Of a stretch of 64,000 bases of DNA, positions 1-8,134 are shown piece after piece. The DNA lies in assembly GCA_035573715.1 (NCBI GenBank), contig DATLZZ010000002.1:310001-374000 (forward strand). The letters are read 5' to 3'. The notes below the pieces were generated by a model. The model saw only the letters and a list, made by a program, of their open reading frames with translations. It was not told the DNA's origin and did not search any database. Position numbers and translations under genes: made by a program. The DNA comes from JACPRL01 sp035573715. GTDB lineage: Bacteria; Acidobacteriota; Terriglobia; Acidiferrales; 2-02-FULL-67-57. Within the stretch, counting starts at the first letter, position 1. Each line of letters opens with the position of its first letter.

Positions 1-309
1 CGCCCGCTGCTCTTTCGTCAGCTTGATTGGATTCGCGTAAAGGGCAAGCACCAGCCCGTCGCCATCTACGAGATTCTCGGTTTCGCGGACGATGCCGCCG
101 GGTTCGAGAAGCTGGTGGAGTTGTACCGCACCGGCCTGCAAGCCTACCGCGCCCAACAGTGGGACGCCGCGCTGCAGAGTTTTGAGGACATCCTGCGACA
201 GTTTGACGATGACGGCCCCACGCGCCTGATGGCCGCCCGCTGCCGCCACTTCCGCGCCTCTCCTCCGCCCGCCGATTGGGACGGCGTCTACGAAATGAAA
301 ACCAAATAA
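1..309 (+). CDS. C-terminal end of a class III adenylate/guanylate cyclase (partial)
   Basis: The reading frame is open from the first base of the window to the TAA at 307-309, so the 5' part lies outside. The visible 102 residues begin with RPLLFRQLDWIRVKGKHQPV, which matches the end of class III cyclase catalytic domains (the 'RVKGKxxPVxIYEILG' segment). A tail follows with alternating aromatic and Ala residues (AYRAQQWDAALQSFEDIL) and a PPxDWDGVYEM motif, as seen after the cyclase domain in CHASE2-type adenylate cyclases. It would make cAMP or cGMP from the nucleoside triphosphate; the substrate-choosing residues are not in the window. The N-terminal sensory part cannot be judged. Confidence 0.65.
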   Translation, partial: RPLLFRQLDWIRVKGKHQPVAIYEILGFADDAAGFEKLVELYRTGLQAYRAQQWDAALQSFEDILRQFDDDGPTRLMAARCRHFRASPPPADWDGVYEMKTK

Positions 310-322
310 TGGGCGTGAAGTC

Positions 323-2146
323 TCACCACTGCACGCCGGGGTAGAGGCTGGGAAGGCGGATGCTCCGGTACACAAACTGACCCGACAGCTCAAGCTGCCA
401 AACGGTCTGAGGAGTTGCTTCCTGCGTTACTTCCCGCACGATGGCTGTGGCCGCGCCGCCCAACGTGCCGGCGTCCCAAACAACGTTGCCATTCGGGAGT
501 ACCTGGGTGCTGCCGATGAAAGGGGCGAAGAGGCCCGGTTTGTCTTCCCACAGGATGCGCGCGGTCTTCATCGCCTCGTCAATCTCATAGATGATGGCAC
601 GGCTATAACAGGGTGAAGATCCCGACAGGCCGCAGATGGTCCCATTCTCGTCCAGGACGCGACGATTGCCGTTGTCGAACAGCGCCAGCCGATATACACC
701 GACCTGATTGTCCAGGATGGTCGGAAAGTGCTGGGCGTACTGCCAGTCCGCTGGCCCGCCGTTCAGAAGCGTGAAGTCGCCCTCCGGTCCCAGCCTCCAG
801 AGCACATTGCCGGTGCCGAAGCCGTCCTGGTAGTCAATCTTGATGACCCAGTGCTGGTGGCGCAGCGAAAGCAGCAGGTTGCGGTCGGCGGGCGAATAGA
901 CCACGGCATTCCCATGTGTCCAGTCCAGGATGTTGTTCTGGTCGGGCCCCGAGAAGGGGTGCCGGTTGACGTCCAGATGGTCGAAGCTCGACCATGTCCA
1001 GACCGGCTGCCAGTTCTCATCCAGCTCCACCAGAGTGTCGCCCACCACGTTGATCGTCTGCCCTTCAAAGCCGATCAGGTTGTCAAATTGCCGGGTGACG
1101 TCGGCCAACACCATCAGGTGACCGTTGGGGAGCATGATGACATCGTGGTGCAGCACTCCGACCACCGGTGGCAACCCCCGAGTCTGGAGCGCCTTTTGCA
1201 GCTCGGGGACGCTTATCTCTCTCACCGTGTTGCCCGCCAGGTCAATCTCCCGAAGAAAAGTGCCGTCAAAAGGAATAAAGATAAAATTCCCGTTCGGCAG
1301 AAGCCGCATCGGTGTGGGACCGTTGGCGACCGGGTAAGACCAGAGGATGTTCCCGTCCAGGTTGGTTACCAGGGCTTTGCCCCGCGGTCCGCCGGCAATC
1401 ACATCCAGTAACTGGACACCCGGAGAAGAGACCAGCCCAGATGATCGCGTGACGGTTATCGGGGGAACCTCTTCCGGTGGCAGGCCACCGGTGTCAAAGG
1501 TATGATCTGCATCGACATAGGTCACACCGTCGGGGAATTGCACGAGGGCGCGTAGGTGATAGGTGGTAAAGGCGCGCATGCCGGCCACCAGAATGCTGAC
1601 CTCCCCGCCGCCGGTTGGCGTAGGGAGAGACCAGGTGCGGAGCCCGTAGTTAGTCGTTGGGCCAAACTCAATCGTGACCCAAGCCTCTCGCGGCGAACGG
1701 ATTGTGTACTGCGCCACTTGCGGATGGTTGGTCGGAGTCACTTGTCCGGCCGAGAGAACTGTAAAAATCTTGGGAGAACTGATTCCGCCGCCGGGACTCG
1801 GGTTTGACACCGCGAGGGAAAGCGTCGTGGGTGCGCCCAGTAGGCTGGGCGGAATCGTCGCCCGGAGTTGCGTCGAACTTTCAAAGGTGGTTGCCAGGGC
1901 CATATCATTCGCCACGACCGTCGATTGCGCCAAAAAGCCCGATCCGGTCAATCCAACCGTCACCGGCGACGCGCTGACGGCAGTTGTCGCCGGCGAGATT
2001 GCGGTCAGTTGAGGCGGCGGATTGGTCGGGGGTGCTACGACCGGTTCGGACCCTCCGGCACACCCGACAAGAACGCATGACAAGAGACAAATCAAGACGG
2101 GAGATGGAAACAACCGCGCGCCCCACTTCCTGGATAGGTTCCTCAT
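323..2146 (-). CDS. Lipoprotein arylsulfotransferase (ASST family) with IPT/TIG domain
   Basis: 607 residues from ATG at 2146. A start at 2239 is possible, but the inner ATG begins a clean lipoprotein signal: Arg/Lys-rich n-region, hydrophobic LICLLSCVLVGC with a lipobox cysteine, then a Pro/Thr linker. Next comes a TIG/IPT-like beta domain (PPPQLTAISPATTAVSASPV through IFTVLS), then repeated six-blade-type strands: LVTNLDGNILWSYPV, HHDVIMLPNGHLMVLADVTR, DTLVELDENWQPVWTW, DWTHGNAVVYSPADRNLLLS and QHWVIKIDYQDG. These are typical of the arylsulfate sulfotransferase (PF05935/ASST) fold, which moves sulfate between phenolic compounds outside the cytoplasm. The catalytic His was not pinned down, so the enzyme activity is family inference. 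It stands alone, convergent with the cyclase gene 14 bp away. Confidence 0.75.
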   Translation of the reverse strand: MRNLSRKWGARLFPSPVLICLLSCVLVGCAGGSEPVVAPPTNPPPQLTAISPATTAVSASPVTVGLTGSGFLAQSTVVANDMALATTFESSTQLRATIPPSLLGAPTTLSLAVSNPSPGGGISSPKIFTVLSAGQVTPTNHPQVAQYTIRSPREAWVTIEFGPTTNYGLRTWSLPTPTGGGEVSILVAGMRAFTTYHLRALVQFPDGVTYVDADHTFDTGGLPPEEVPPITVTRSSGLVSSPGVQLLDVIAGGPRGKALVTNLDGNILWSYPVANGPTPMRLLPNGNFIFIPFDGTFLREIDLAGNTVREISVPELQKALQTRGLPPVVGVLHHDVIMLPNGHLMVLADVTRQFDNLIGFEGQTINVVGDTLVELDENWQPVWTWSSFDHLDVNRHPFSGPDQNNILDWTHGNAVVYSPADRNLLLSLRHQHWVIKIDYQDGFGTGNVLWRLGPEGDFTLLNGGPADWQYAQHFPTILDNQVGVYRLALFDNGNRRVLDENGTICGLSGSSPCYSRAIIYEIDEAMKTARILWEDKPGLFAPFIGSTQVLPNGNVVWDAGTLGGAATAIVREVTQEATPQTVWQLELSGQFVYRSIRLPSLYPGVQW

Positions 2147-2301
2147 TATCTTCGGCCCGTGTCCGTGCAGATTTCGTTCCAAACCTCTAGAATGAGGCTG
2201 GAAAAGCGGCGGTACACGGCGGCTCGCAAAACCTACCAAAAGCTTGCCGCGCCGGCAACCCGAAAGCGCCGTTTACTTAAAACCCGTTCGGCGGGCTCGG
2301 G

Positions 2302-2331
2302 TTGCGCGTTTCGCGCGGAGTCGTGTACTAT
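2302..2331 (+). promoter_or_regulatory. Promoter of the initiator tRNA gene
   Basis: TTGCGC at 2302-2307 and TACTAT at 2326-2331 are separated by 18 bp and look like a sigma-70 type promoter. The -10 ends 5 bp before the first base of the mature tRNA, so the predicted transcript would have almost no 5' leader. Spacing and position support it; the -35 is only moderate. Confidence 0.55.
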
Positions 2332-2336
2332 GGGTG

Positions 2337-2413
2337 CGCGGGGTAGTGGAGTCTGGTACCACGTTGGGCTCATAACCCAAAGGTCGCTGGTTCAAATCCA
2401 GCCCCCGCAACCA
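2337..2413 (+). tRNA. Initiator tRNA-fMet (anticodon CAT)
   Basis: A complete 77-nt cloverleaf with encoded CCA. Acceptor strands are CGCGGGG (2337-2343) and CCCCGCA (2403-2409), which leave position 1 and 72 as an unpaired C-A, the hallmark of bacterial initiator tRNA. The D stem is GTGG/CCAC, the anticodon loop CTCATAA is closed by the three G-C pairs GGG/CCC that initiators need, and the T arm is GCTGG-TTCAAAT-CCAGC. Discriminator A2410 precedes CCA 2411-2413. Both initiator marks agree, so this is formyl-methionyl tRNA rather than elongator Met. Confidence 0.97.
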
Positions 2414-2416
2414 ATG

Positions 2417-2456
2417 GGCTCATCTCACCTGATCCGTGAGATGAGCCTTCCATTTT
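2417..2456 (+). terminator. Intrinsic terminator of tRNA-fMet
   Basis: Perfect 12-bp inverted repeat: GGCTCATCTCAC (2417-2428), 7-nt loop, GTGAGATGAGCC (2436-2447), followed by TTCCATTTT. It starts 4 nt after the tRNA CCA end. The T run is interrupted, but the stem is long and exact. Confidence 0.85.
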
Positions 2457-2492
2457 GTGCCGGAACTATTTCTTGCGATAGAATCTCGGAGC

Positions 2493-2813
2493 ATGGCGGA
2501 GGCGAAGAAACCGGCTTGGAAGAAAGTGCGGCGCAGCCCGCGCCGCGAGCTGGCTCTGCCCATCCGCATCTTCGGCACCACGCTCAAGGGTCGCGAGTTT
2601 AGCGAGACCTGCGTTTGCGTCAAGGTTTCGCGTCACGGAGCTCAGATCCGCACTCGCCACATGCTCGTCCCCGACGACGTTGTCCACGTCACCAACCTGC
2701 GCAACAAGAAAGAGGCCGCCTTCCGGGTTGTCGCGCAGATTACGAACCCACCCGGTGTGCCCTACTGCGATTGGGGCATCGAAGCCCTCGACAAGAATGA
2801 CATCTGGGGCTAA
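2493..2813 (+). CDS. PilZ-domain-like protein
   Basis: 106 residues from ATG 2493 (MAEAKKPAWKK). An earlier in-frame ATG at 2457 sits against the tRNA terminator and is unlikely. After a basic N-terminus with RRSPRRELALPIRI, resembling the RxxxR arm of PilZ domains, there is a small beta-rich domain: GTTLKGREFSETCVCVKVS, RHGAQIRTRHMLVPDDVVHV, FRVVAQITNPPGVPYCDWGI. Such single-domain proteins bind cyclic di-GMP or act as PilZ adaptors. The D/NxSxxG motif is represented only loosely (VSRHGAQI), so c-di-GMP binding is uncertain. The 3' end overlaps the DUF72 gene by 17 bp, suggesting coupled translation. Confidence 0.6.
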   Translation: MAEAKKPAWKKVRRSPRRELALPIRIFGTTLKGREFSETCVCVKVSRHGAQIRTRHMLVPDDVVHVTNLRNKKEAAFRVVAQITNPPGVPYCDWGIEALDKNDIWG

Positions 2814-3522
2814 GGCCGCGCTCCGCGTCGGCACCTCCGGCTACGCCTACAAGCCGTGGAAAGGCCCGTTCTATCCCGAGAAACTTCCCGACAAGCAGAT
2901 GCTGAGCTTTTACGCTCAACGATTCCCCACCGTCGAGATCAACAATACGTTTTATCGAATGCCCACCGAACGGTTGCTGGCCGGTTGGGCCGGGCAAGTG
3001 CCATCCAGCTTTCAATTCGTGCTGAAACTCAACCAGCAAATCACCCACATCCAGCGGCTGCGCGGCGTTGAAGCTTCGTTGAAGCGCTTCCTTGAAGTGA
3101 GCCAGTTGCTGGCTAGCGAAGGCCGGCTCGGGCCCATCTTGGTCCAGTTGCCGCCCAACTTCCGCGCCGACTTGCCGCTGTTGGATGCTTTTCTCCGGCT
3201 CCGCCCGTCCGCGTTTCGCTTGGCCTGCGAGTTCCGCCACACCACCTGGTACACCGAAGACACCTACACGCTGCTTCGCCGCCACGGCGTCGCCCTCTGT
3301 CTTGCCGAGACCGATGAGGACACGCCGCCCGACGTCCTGACCGCCGATTTTGTCTATGCGCGCTTGCGGCGCGAGAGCTACACTCCCAAGCAACTTCGAA
3401 CCTGGAAAGAGCGCTTTGATAAGTGGGTGAGCCAGGGCGTGGATGTCTACGCCTTCCTCAAGCACGAAGACGCCGGCAAGGCTCCGGAGTGGGCGCGAAA
3501 ACTTCTGGAGTTCTCGTGGTAG
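2797..3522 (+). CDS. DUF72 family protein (YecE-like)
   Basis: 241 residues from ATG 2797. The upstream in-frame stretch encodes no family sequence, whereas VGTSGYAYKPWKGPFYPE begins the family core right after this start. Family marks include TSGY-W near the N-terminus, YAQRFPTVEINNTFYRMP, FVLKLNQQITH, GPILVQLPPNF and FACEF/RH-type strands of a TIM-like barrel. DUF72 (PF01904) proteins are widespread and have no firmly assigned reaction. The start lies inside the upstream PilZ gene. The ku gene ends convergently 6 bp downstream, and DUF72 genes are often seen close to DNA-repair genes, but a shared role is only inferred. Confidence 0.85.
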   Translation: MTSGAKAALRVGTSGYAYKPWKGPFYPEKLPDKQMLSFYAQRFPTVEINNTFYRMPTERLLAGWAGQVPSSFQFVLKLNQQITHIQRLRGVEASLKRFLEVSQLLASEGRLGPILVQLPPNFRADLPLLDAFLRLRPSAFRLACEFRHTTWYTEDTYTLLRRHGVALCLAETDEDTPPDVLTADFVYARLRRESYTPKQLRTWKERFDKWVSQGVDVYAFLKHEDAGKAPEWARKLLEFSW

Positions 3523-3528
3523 AAGAAT

Positions 3529-4401
3529 CTAGCGCGCGCCCTTGCGCGCCTTTTTCGAAACCGCGACGGCGACCGCCTGAGTTTCTTCGACCCCGCCCGT
3601 CACGGCGCGGGTGGGCGGTTTGCGCGGCGTGCTGGCCTGACGCTCGGCCAGGCTCTTCTTCAGTGCTTCCATCAGGTCAATCACCGGCGCCAGTTGCGGC
3701 TGTGGTGTCTCGGTCACTTCCTTGCCCGCGAGCTTGGCTTCGATGAGCGACTTCAACCGCGCCTGATACTCGTCGTGGTACTTCTTCGGCTCCCACTCCG
3801 CCGCCAGGCTTTCCACGAGCTGTTGCGCCAGCTTGACTTCCGCCGGCTTGACCTCCACATTCGCCGGCTGGCCGTACTCCGCCACCTGGCGAATCTCGTT
3901 CACGTAATACATCGTGTGCATTGTCAGCCCATTGTTGTGCGGCCGCACAATCACCGTGTACTCCCGCTGGTGCATCCACGCCTTGGCAATGGCGGCGTAG
4001 CTCGACTCTTCCATCGTCTTGACCAGCAACTGGTAGGCCTTGCGCCCGGCGTCATCCGGAACGGCGTAGTAGGACGCGTCGAAGAAGAGCGGGTCGATCT
4101 CGCTCAAACGAACGAACTCGAGAATCTCCATGGTCCGCGCCGAAGGCGGCGCTACTCGTTCCAGCTCTTCGTCCTCCACCAGAACGTACTTGTCCTTCTC
4201 GTATTCGTGCCCCTTGACGATTTCCTCGCGGTTCACCATTCGCTCGCAGGTCGGACAGTAGGTCGGCTGCTTGATGCGCGAGTGGCATTCCTTGTGGAGC
4301 TGGTTGAAGCTCATCCGCTCGCTGCGCGCGGCGGAAAACAGACGGATGGGAATCGAGATGAGTCCAAAGGTCAGGTGCCCCTTCCACACCGTTGCGGCCA
4401 T
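3529..4401 (-). CDS. ku: Ku protein, bacterial NHEJ end-binding factor
   Basis: 290 residues from ATG 4401 (MAATVWKGHLTFGLISIP), preceded by GGGGAG about 8 nt upstream. The reading frame stays open another 288 bases but without family similarity. Ku-core features are clear: RLFSAARSERMSFNQLHKEC, CPTCERMVNREEIVKGHEYE, YVLVEDEELERVAP, EILEFVRLSEIDPLFFDASYY and a QQLVESLAAEWEPKKYHDEY stretch near the C-terminus. It ends in the basic SKKARKGAR tail, which in bacterial Ku helps threading onto DNA. Ku homodimers ring broken double-strand ends and recruit LigD. The gene is divergent from ligD with a 162-bp shared region. Confidence 0.96.
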   Translation of the reverse strand: MAATVWKGHLTFGLISIPIRLFSAARSERMSFNQLHKECHSRIKQPTYCPTCERMVNREEIVKGHEYEKDKYVLVEDEELERVAPPSARTMEILEFVRLSEIDPLFFDASYYAVPDDAGRKAYQLLVKTMEESSYAAIAKAWMHQREYTVIVRPHNNGLTMHTMYYVNEIRQVAEYGQPANVEVKPAEVKLAQQLVESLAAEWEPKKYHDEYQARLKSLIEAKLAGKEVTETPQPQLAPVIDLMEALKKSLAERQASTPRKPPTRAVTGGVEETQAVAVAVSKKARKGAR

Positions 4402-4550
4402 CGCGGGAACTCCCCTCCCCCGCACTGAGGCGGGGCCTGCCCTTGCCTGCCGACGTGCCGAAAACTGCGAAAGTTTACCGGAGTTTCTCGGCCAAATGCA
4501 AGTCGCTGCCGAAGTCACTCCTCGCCCGGCACCGCGGGGCTTGCGCAAGG

Positions 4551-4556
4551 TACAAT
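4551..4556 (+). promoter_or_regulatory. Candidate -10 element of ligD (leaderless)
   Basis: TACAAT at 4551-4556 ends 7 nt before the ligD ATG at 4564, so transcription would begin at about the start codon. No Shine-Dalgarno sequence is visible before the ATG, which fits a leaderless mRNA. No good -35 is seen. Confidence 0.4.
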
Positions 4557-4563
4557 TCATTGG

Positions 4564-7155
4564 ATGCCGCAACTCGACGAGTATCGCCGCAAACGGCGGT
4601 TCGATAAGACGCCCGAGCCGGCCACGGGCAAGCCCAGCCCCGGCCGGAATCGTTTTGTCGTCCACAAGCATGCCGCGCGGCGACTGCACTATGACTTCCG
4701 GTTGGAGATTGACGGCGTGCTCGTGTCCTGGGCCGTGCCTAAGGGGCCATCACTCAACCCGGCCGACAAGCGCCTGGCCGTTCCGACCGAAGATCACCCG
4801 CTTGACTACGGCGGGTTCGAAGGGGTTATCCCCGCCGGCCAGTACGGCGCCGGCGCCGTGATGGTGTGGGACACAGGCACCTACCAGATGGAGGGCGACC
4901 TCAGCGCCAGCCAGCAACTGGCGCGCGGAGAGCTCAAGTTCATCCTGCGCGGACGCAAGCTGCGCGGTGGTTTCGTGCTGGTCAAGCTGAAGCGCAGCGA
5001 AAAGGGCAATGAGTGGCTGCTGATCAAGCACAAGGACGCCGCCGCCGATCCCAAATGGGACATCGAAGACCACGACGGCTCGGCGCTCACCGGCCGCACG
5101 CTCACCGAAATTGCGGAGGGGCTGCCGGCGGCCCATCGCCCCTCGCCCGGTGAGCTGGACGGCGCGCGCAAGGCACCGATGCCGGCTCAGGTTCAGCCCA
5201 TGGCAGCCACACTGGTGGACAAGCCCTTCTCCGATCCCGGCTGGGTGTTCGAAATCAAATGGGACGGCGTGCGCGCGCTCGCCTGGATCAAGAACGGAAA
5301 ACTGACGCTGCGCTCGCGCACCGGCCTGGACATCACCGACCAGTATCCGGAGCTCGGCTCGCTCCCGGCGCACTTCGACGCTGCTCAGGCCATTCTCGAC
5401 GGCGAAATCGTCGCGCTGGACGAGCGCGGGCGTGGGGACTTCGAGCGGCTTCAGCAGCGGATGAACACCAGCCAGCCACGGGCGCGCCTGCAGCAGAAGG
5501 TTCCGGTCACCTACTATCTGTTCGACCTGCTCTACTGCGATGGGTACGACCTGCGGCAGTCGCCGCTGATCGAGCGCAAACGTTTGCTGCGGCAGCTTCT
5601 GAATCCCATCGATCCCTTCCGCTATTCGGACCACCAGGCCGAGCACGGCAAGGAATTGTTCGAGCTGGCACGTGAGCAGAACCTCGAGGGCATCCTCGCC
5701 AAGCACGCCCGCAGCCCTTACGTCAGCCGCCGCAGCCCCTACTGGGCCAAGTTCAAAGTCCGCGAGGAGATTGATGCCGTCGTCGGCGGCTGGACCGAGC
5801 CGCGCGGCGGCCGCGAGCATTTCGGCGCACTGCTACTCGGACTCTACAAAGATGGCAAGCTGCGCTTCATCGGCAGTGTCGGAACCGGATTCACCGCGAA
5901 GACTCTGAAGGAGATTCTGGAAAGGCTCAAGAAACTAGCCACGAAGACCTGCCCGTTCGACGAGACACCCGATACCAAAGAGGAATCCCACTGGGTCAAG
6001 CCGACGCTGATTGCCCGCGTGCACTTCGTGGGCTGGACTCAGGAAACTCGCCTGCGCCAGCCGGCGTTTCTGGGCTTTCGCGACGATATCGATCCCGAAG
6101 ATTGCCGCTTTGAGGCCGAGGCGCCGCGCCCGGCGGCCACCGTAGTGGTCGCGCCCGCGGTAACCGGCAAAGTGCTTCGCAAGCCAGCCGAGATTGAACG
6201 CGAATTAGTGGAAGGCAAGGCGGAGAACGTCCATCTGGAGCTCGATGGCAAGGCCGTCCGCCTGACGCACCTGAACAAGGTTTACTATCCGGAGTCGCGC
6301 TACACCAAACGCCACCTGCTGGCCTACTACTACCGCATGGCCGAGCTCGTGCTCGACTATCTGCGTGACCGACCCTTGGTGCTGCGCCGTTACCCGGAGG
6401 GTATCCAGGGCGAATCCTTCTTCCAGAAAGAGGCCGGTGAGTCGCATCCCGAGTGGATGCAGACCGTTTCAATTCCTTCCGAAGGCCGGAAGAGTGTCAT
6501 CCGCTACTTTCTCGCCAACGACGTCGCTTCCTTGCTCTATCTGGTCAACCTGGGCTGCATCGACCACAACCCCTGGGCCAGTCGCACCGATGCCCTTGAC
6601 CAGCCCGACTGGGTCATCTTCGACCTCGACCCCACCAACGGCACGCCGTACCCAGCCACCGTCGCTGTCGCTCGAGCCGTGCACGCCCGCTTGGTGGGGC
6701 TCGGCCTGCAGCCCTTCATCAAGACCTCCGGCGCTACCGGCATACACCTCTATGTGCCGGTTGAACGGGTGTACACCTACGACCAAGCGCGAACGTTTGC
6801 CGAGATTGTCGCCCGTCTGGTGGCCGTCGATGAACCGGACCGGGTGACCCAGGAACGCAGCGTCGACAAGCGCGCCAAAGGCAAAGTCTATGTGGACGTC
6901 TTTCAAAACGCCGCCGGGCGGCCCCTGGCCGCGCCCTACTGCGCCCGCGCGTTTCCGCACGCGCCGGTTTCCGCCCCGGTCACGCCGGAGGAATTGCGTT
7001 CCTCTCTGCGCCCCGAGCAGTTCACCATCAAAACCATGGAGGCACGCCTGAAAAAGAAGCGCGATCTCTGGGCCGATTTCTGGAAGAAGCGGCAGCGGCT
7101 GGAAGAGGCCACCAAATATCTGGGGGAGCAGGTGGGCCGGTTGAAAAAGCGCTAG
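4564..7155 (+). CDS. ligD: ATP-dependent DNA ligase D (phosphoesterase-ligase-polymerase)
   Basis: 863 residues containing all three LigD modules in the order 3'-phosphoesterase, ligase, polymerase (the Pseudomonas/Agrobacterium order, not the mycobacterial one). Phosphoesterase: FVVHKHAARRLHYDFRLEID at residues 31-50 and HPLDYGGFEGVIPAGQYG. Ligase: adenylation motif EIKWDG with the nucleotide-accepting Lys at about 232, then DGEIVALD, TYYLFDLLYCDG and PYWAKFKVRE. Polymerase (AEP primase fold): LTHLNKVYYPE, RRYPEGIQGESFFQKEAG, VIFDLDPT and KTSGATGIHLYVP. With Ku it repairs blunt or gapped double-strand breaks by NHEJ. The ATG has no SD but a -10-like TACAAT lies 7 nt upstream. Confidence 0.97.
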   Translation: MPQLDEYRRKRRFDKTPEPATGKPSPGRNRFVVHKHAARRLHYDFRLEIDGVLVSWAVPKGPSLNPADKRLAVPTEDHPLDYGGFEGVIPAGQYGAGAVMVWDTGTYQMEGDLSASQQLARGELKFILRGRKLRGGFVLVKLKRSEKGNEWLLIKHKDAAADPKWDIEDHDGSALTGRTLTEIAEGLPAAHRPSPGELDGARKAPMPAQVQPMAATLVDKPFSDPGWVFEIKWDGVRALAWIKNGKLTLRSRTGLDITDQYPELGSLPAHFDAAQAILDGEIVALDERGRGDFERLQQRMNTSQPRARLQQKVPVTYYLFDLLYCDGYDLRQSPLIERKRLLRQLLNPIDPFRYSDHQAEHGKELFELAREQNLEGILAKHARSPYVSRRSPYWAKFKVREEIDAVVGGWTEPRGGREHFGALLLGLYKDGKLRFIGSVGTGFTAKTLKEILERLKKLATKTCPFDETPDTKEESHWVKPTLIARVHFVGWTQETRLRQPAFLGFRDDIDPEDCRFEAEAPRPAATVVVAPAVTGKVLRKPAEIERELVEGKAENVHLELDGKAVRLTHLNKVYYPESRYTKRHLLAYYYRMAELVLDYLRDRPLVLRRYPEGIQGESFFQKEAGESHPEWMQTVSIPSEGRKSVIRYFLANDVASLLYLVNLGCIDHNPWASRTDALDQPDWVIFDLDPTNGTPYPATVAVARAVHARLVGLGLQPFIKTSGATGIHLYVPVERVYTYDQARTFAEIVARLVAVDEPDRVTQERSVDKRAKGKVYVDVFQNAAGRPLAAPYCARAFPHAPVSAPVTPEELRSSLRPEQFTIKTMEARLKKKRDLWADFWKKRQRLEEATKYLGEQVGRLKKR

Positions 7156-7164
7156 CGCCTCCGC

Positions 7165-8127
7165 CTAGTCGCGCGGCGCGAAATAGCCGTTGCGCGCCAG
7201 CACCTTGTAGCCGCTGCGATTCACGCGGATTGACACCTGCCGGAAGCGCCCGTCGCGCTTGCGGTTGGCAGGTGTATAGCCAAGGCTGTACTGGCTGCGC
7301 AGTTCAGCGGAGACTTGCTCGAACGCCTCCGTCAAGTGTTGCGGGCGAGCTGGAAAGAGCACGCGACCTCCGGTCTGCCCTGCCAGTCGGAGCAGGACAT
7401 TGTCGCCGCCTCCGGGCCGGTTTGTCAGCCGCCAGTAGTAGGCCGGATCCGTAAAGCGGATGACGTAAATGATTGCGTCGGCCCGCTGCACGGCAGCCAG
7501 TGCCTCCTTTTCCGTAGTCCGGCTGCCGGAGTCAACGCCATCGGAGATCACCACAATAGCCTTGCGCGCGCTGGCACCGCTGAGGCGATCGGCGGCTTCG
7601 CGAAGGGCATCGTAGAGCCGAGTGCCGCCCATCTTGGCCGGGGCCTTCTCACCCGGTTGAACCCGCAACTGGTTGTTGACAGCCAAACGACTCAGGGCCC
7701 ATTGCAGCCGCGACATCTCCGGTGTGAGATCCTGCCAGACCTCGAGGTTCACATCAAAGCTCATCACCAGCGCCTGGTCGATGGGGCGCAACACCTGGCG
7801 GAGAAAACGCCCCGCGGCCTCTCGTTCTGCGGGCAGCACCGTCTTCTGGCTGATGCTGGTGTCGACGAGCAGGGCGAGGCGCAGCGGGCGGTCGGTCTCG
7901 CGATCGAAATAGCGCAACTGCTGCGGCTGACCATCTTCTTCTATCCTGAAGTCGGCCGCACTCAGGTGGGTCACCAACCGACCAGAGGAATCTTTGACGG
8001 TGCAGTACAGGCTGACCACCGTGACTTCGACCCGCATGGGAACTGCGTCCACCGGCGGATCCTGAGCCTCAATCGCCAATGCGGTGGGCATCAGAAAAAG
8101 AATCAGTAAGGCGGTCAGGCGCGCCAT
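7165..8127 (-). CDS. Secreted VWFA-domain protein of acidobacterial type
   Basis: 320 residues from ATG 8127, where MARLTALLILFLMPTALAIEAQ forms a signal peptide. The open frame upstream overlaps the previous gene and lacks such a signal. The mature part starts with VTVVSLYCTVKDSSGRLVTH and LSAADFRIEEDGQPQQL, then a VWFA domain with MIDAS motif LLVDTSISQ, MSFDVNLEVWQD, GGTRLYDALREAAD and AIVVISDGVDSGS. It ends with ELRSQYSLGYTP, typical of the VWFA-related family common in Acidobacteriota. These proteins are thought to bind ligands in the periplasm or outside; the partner is unknown. It lies 7 bp after the acyl-ACP synthetase gene and is probably cotranscribed. Confidence 0.88.
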   Translation of the reverse strand: MARLTALLILFLMPTALAIEAQDPPVDAVPMRVEVTVVSLYCTVKDSSGRLVTHLSAADFRIEEDGQPQQLRYFDRETDRPLRLALLVDTSISQKTVLPAEREAAGRFLRQVLRPIDQALVMSFDVNLEVWQDLTPEMSRLQWALSRLAVNNQLRVQPGEKAPAKMGGTRLYDALREAADRLSGASARKAIVVISDGVDSGSRTTEKEALAAVQRADAIIYVIRFTDPAYYWRLTNRPGGGDNVLLRLAGQTGGRVLFPARPQHLTEAFEQVSAELRSQYSLGYTPANRKRDGRFRQVSIRVNRSGYKVLARNGYFAPRD

Positions 8128-8134
8128 GCCAGGT

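Noticed and set aside
2457..2492. ATG 2457 as start of the PilZ-like protein
   Set aside because: It falls at the end of the tRNA terminator and adds residues without family similarity.
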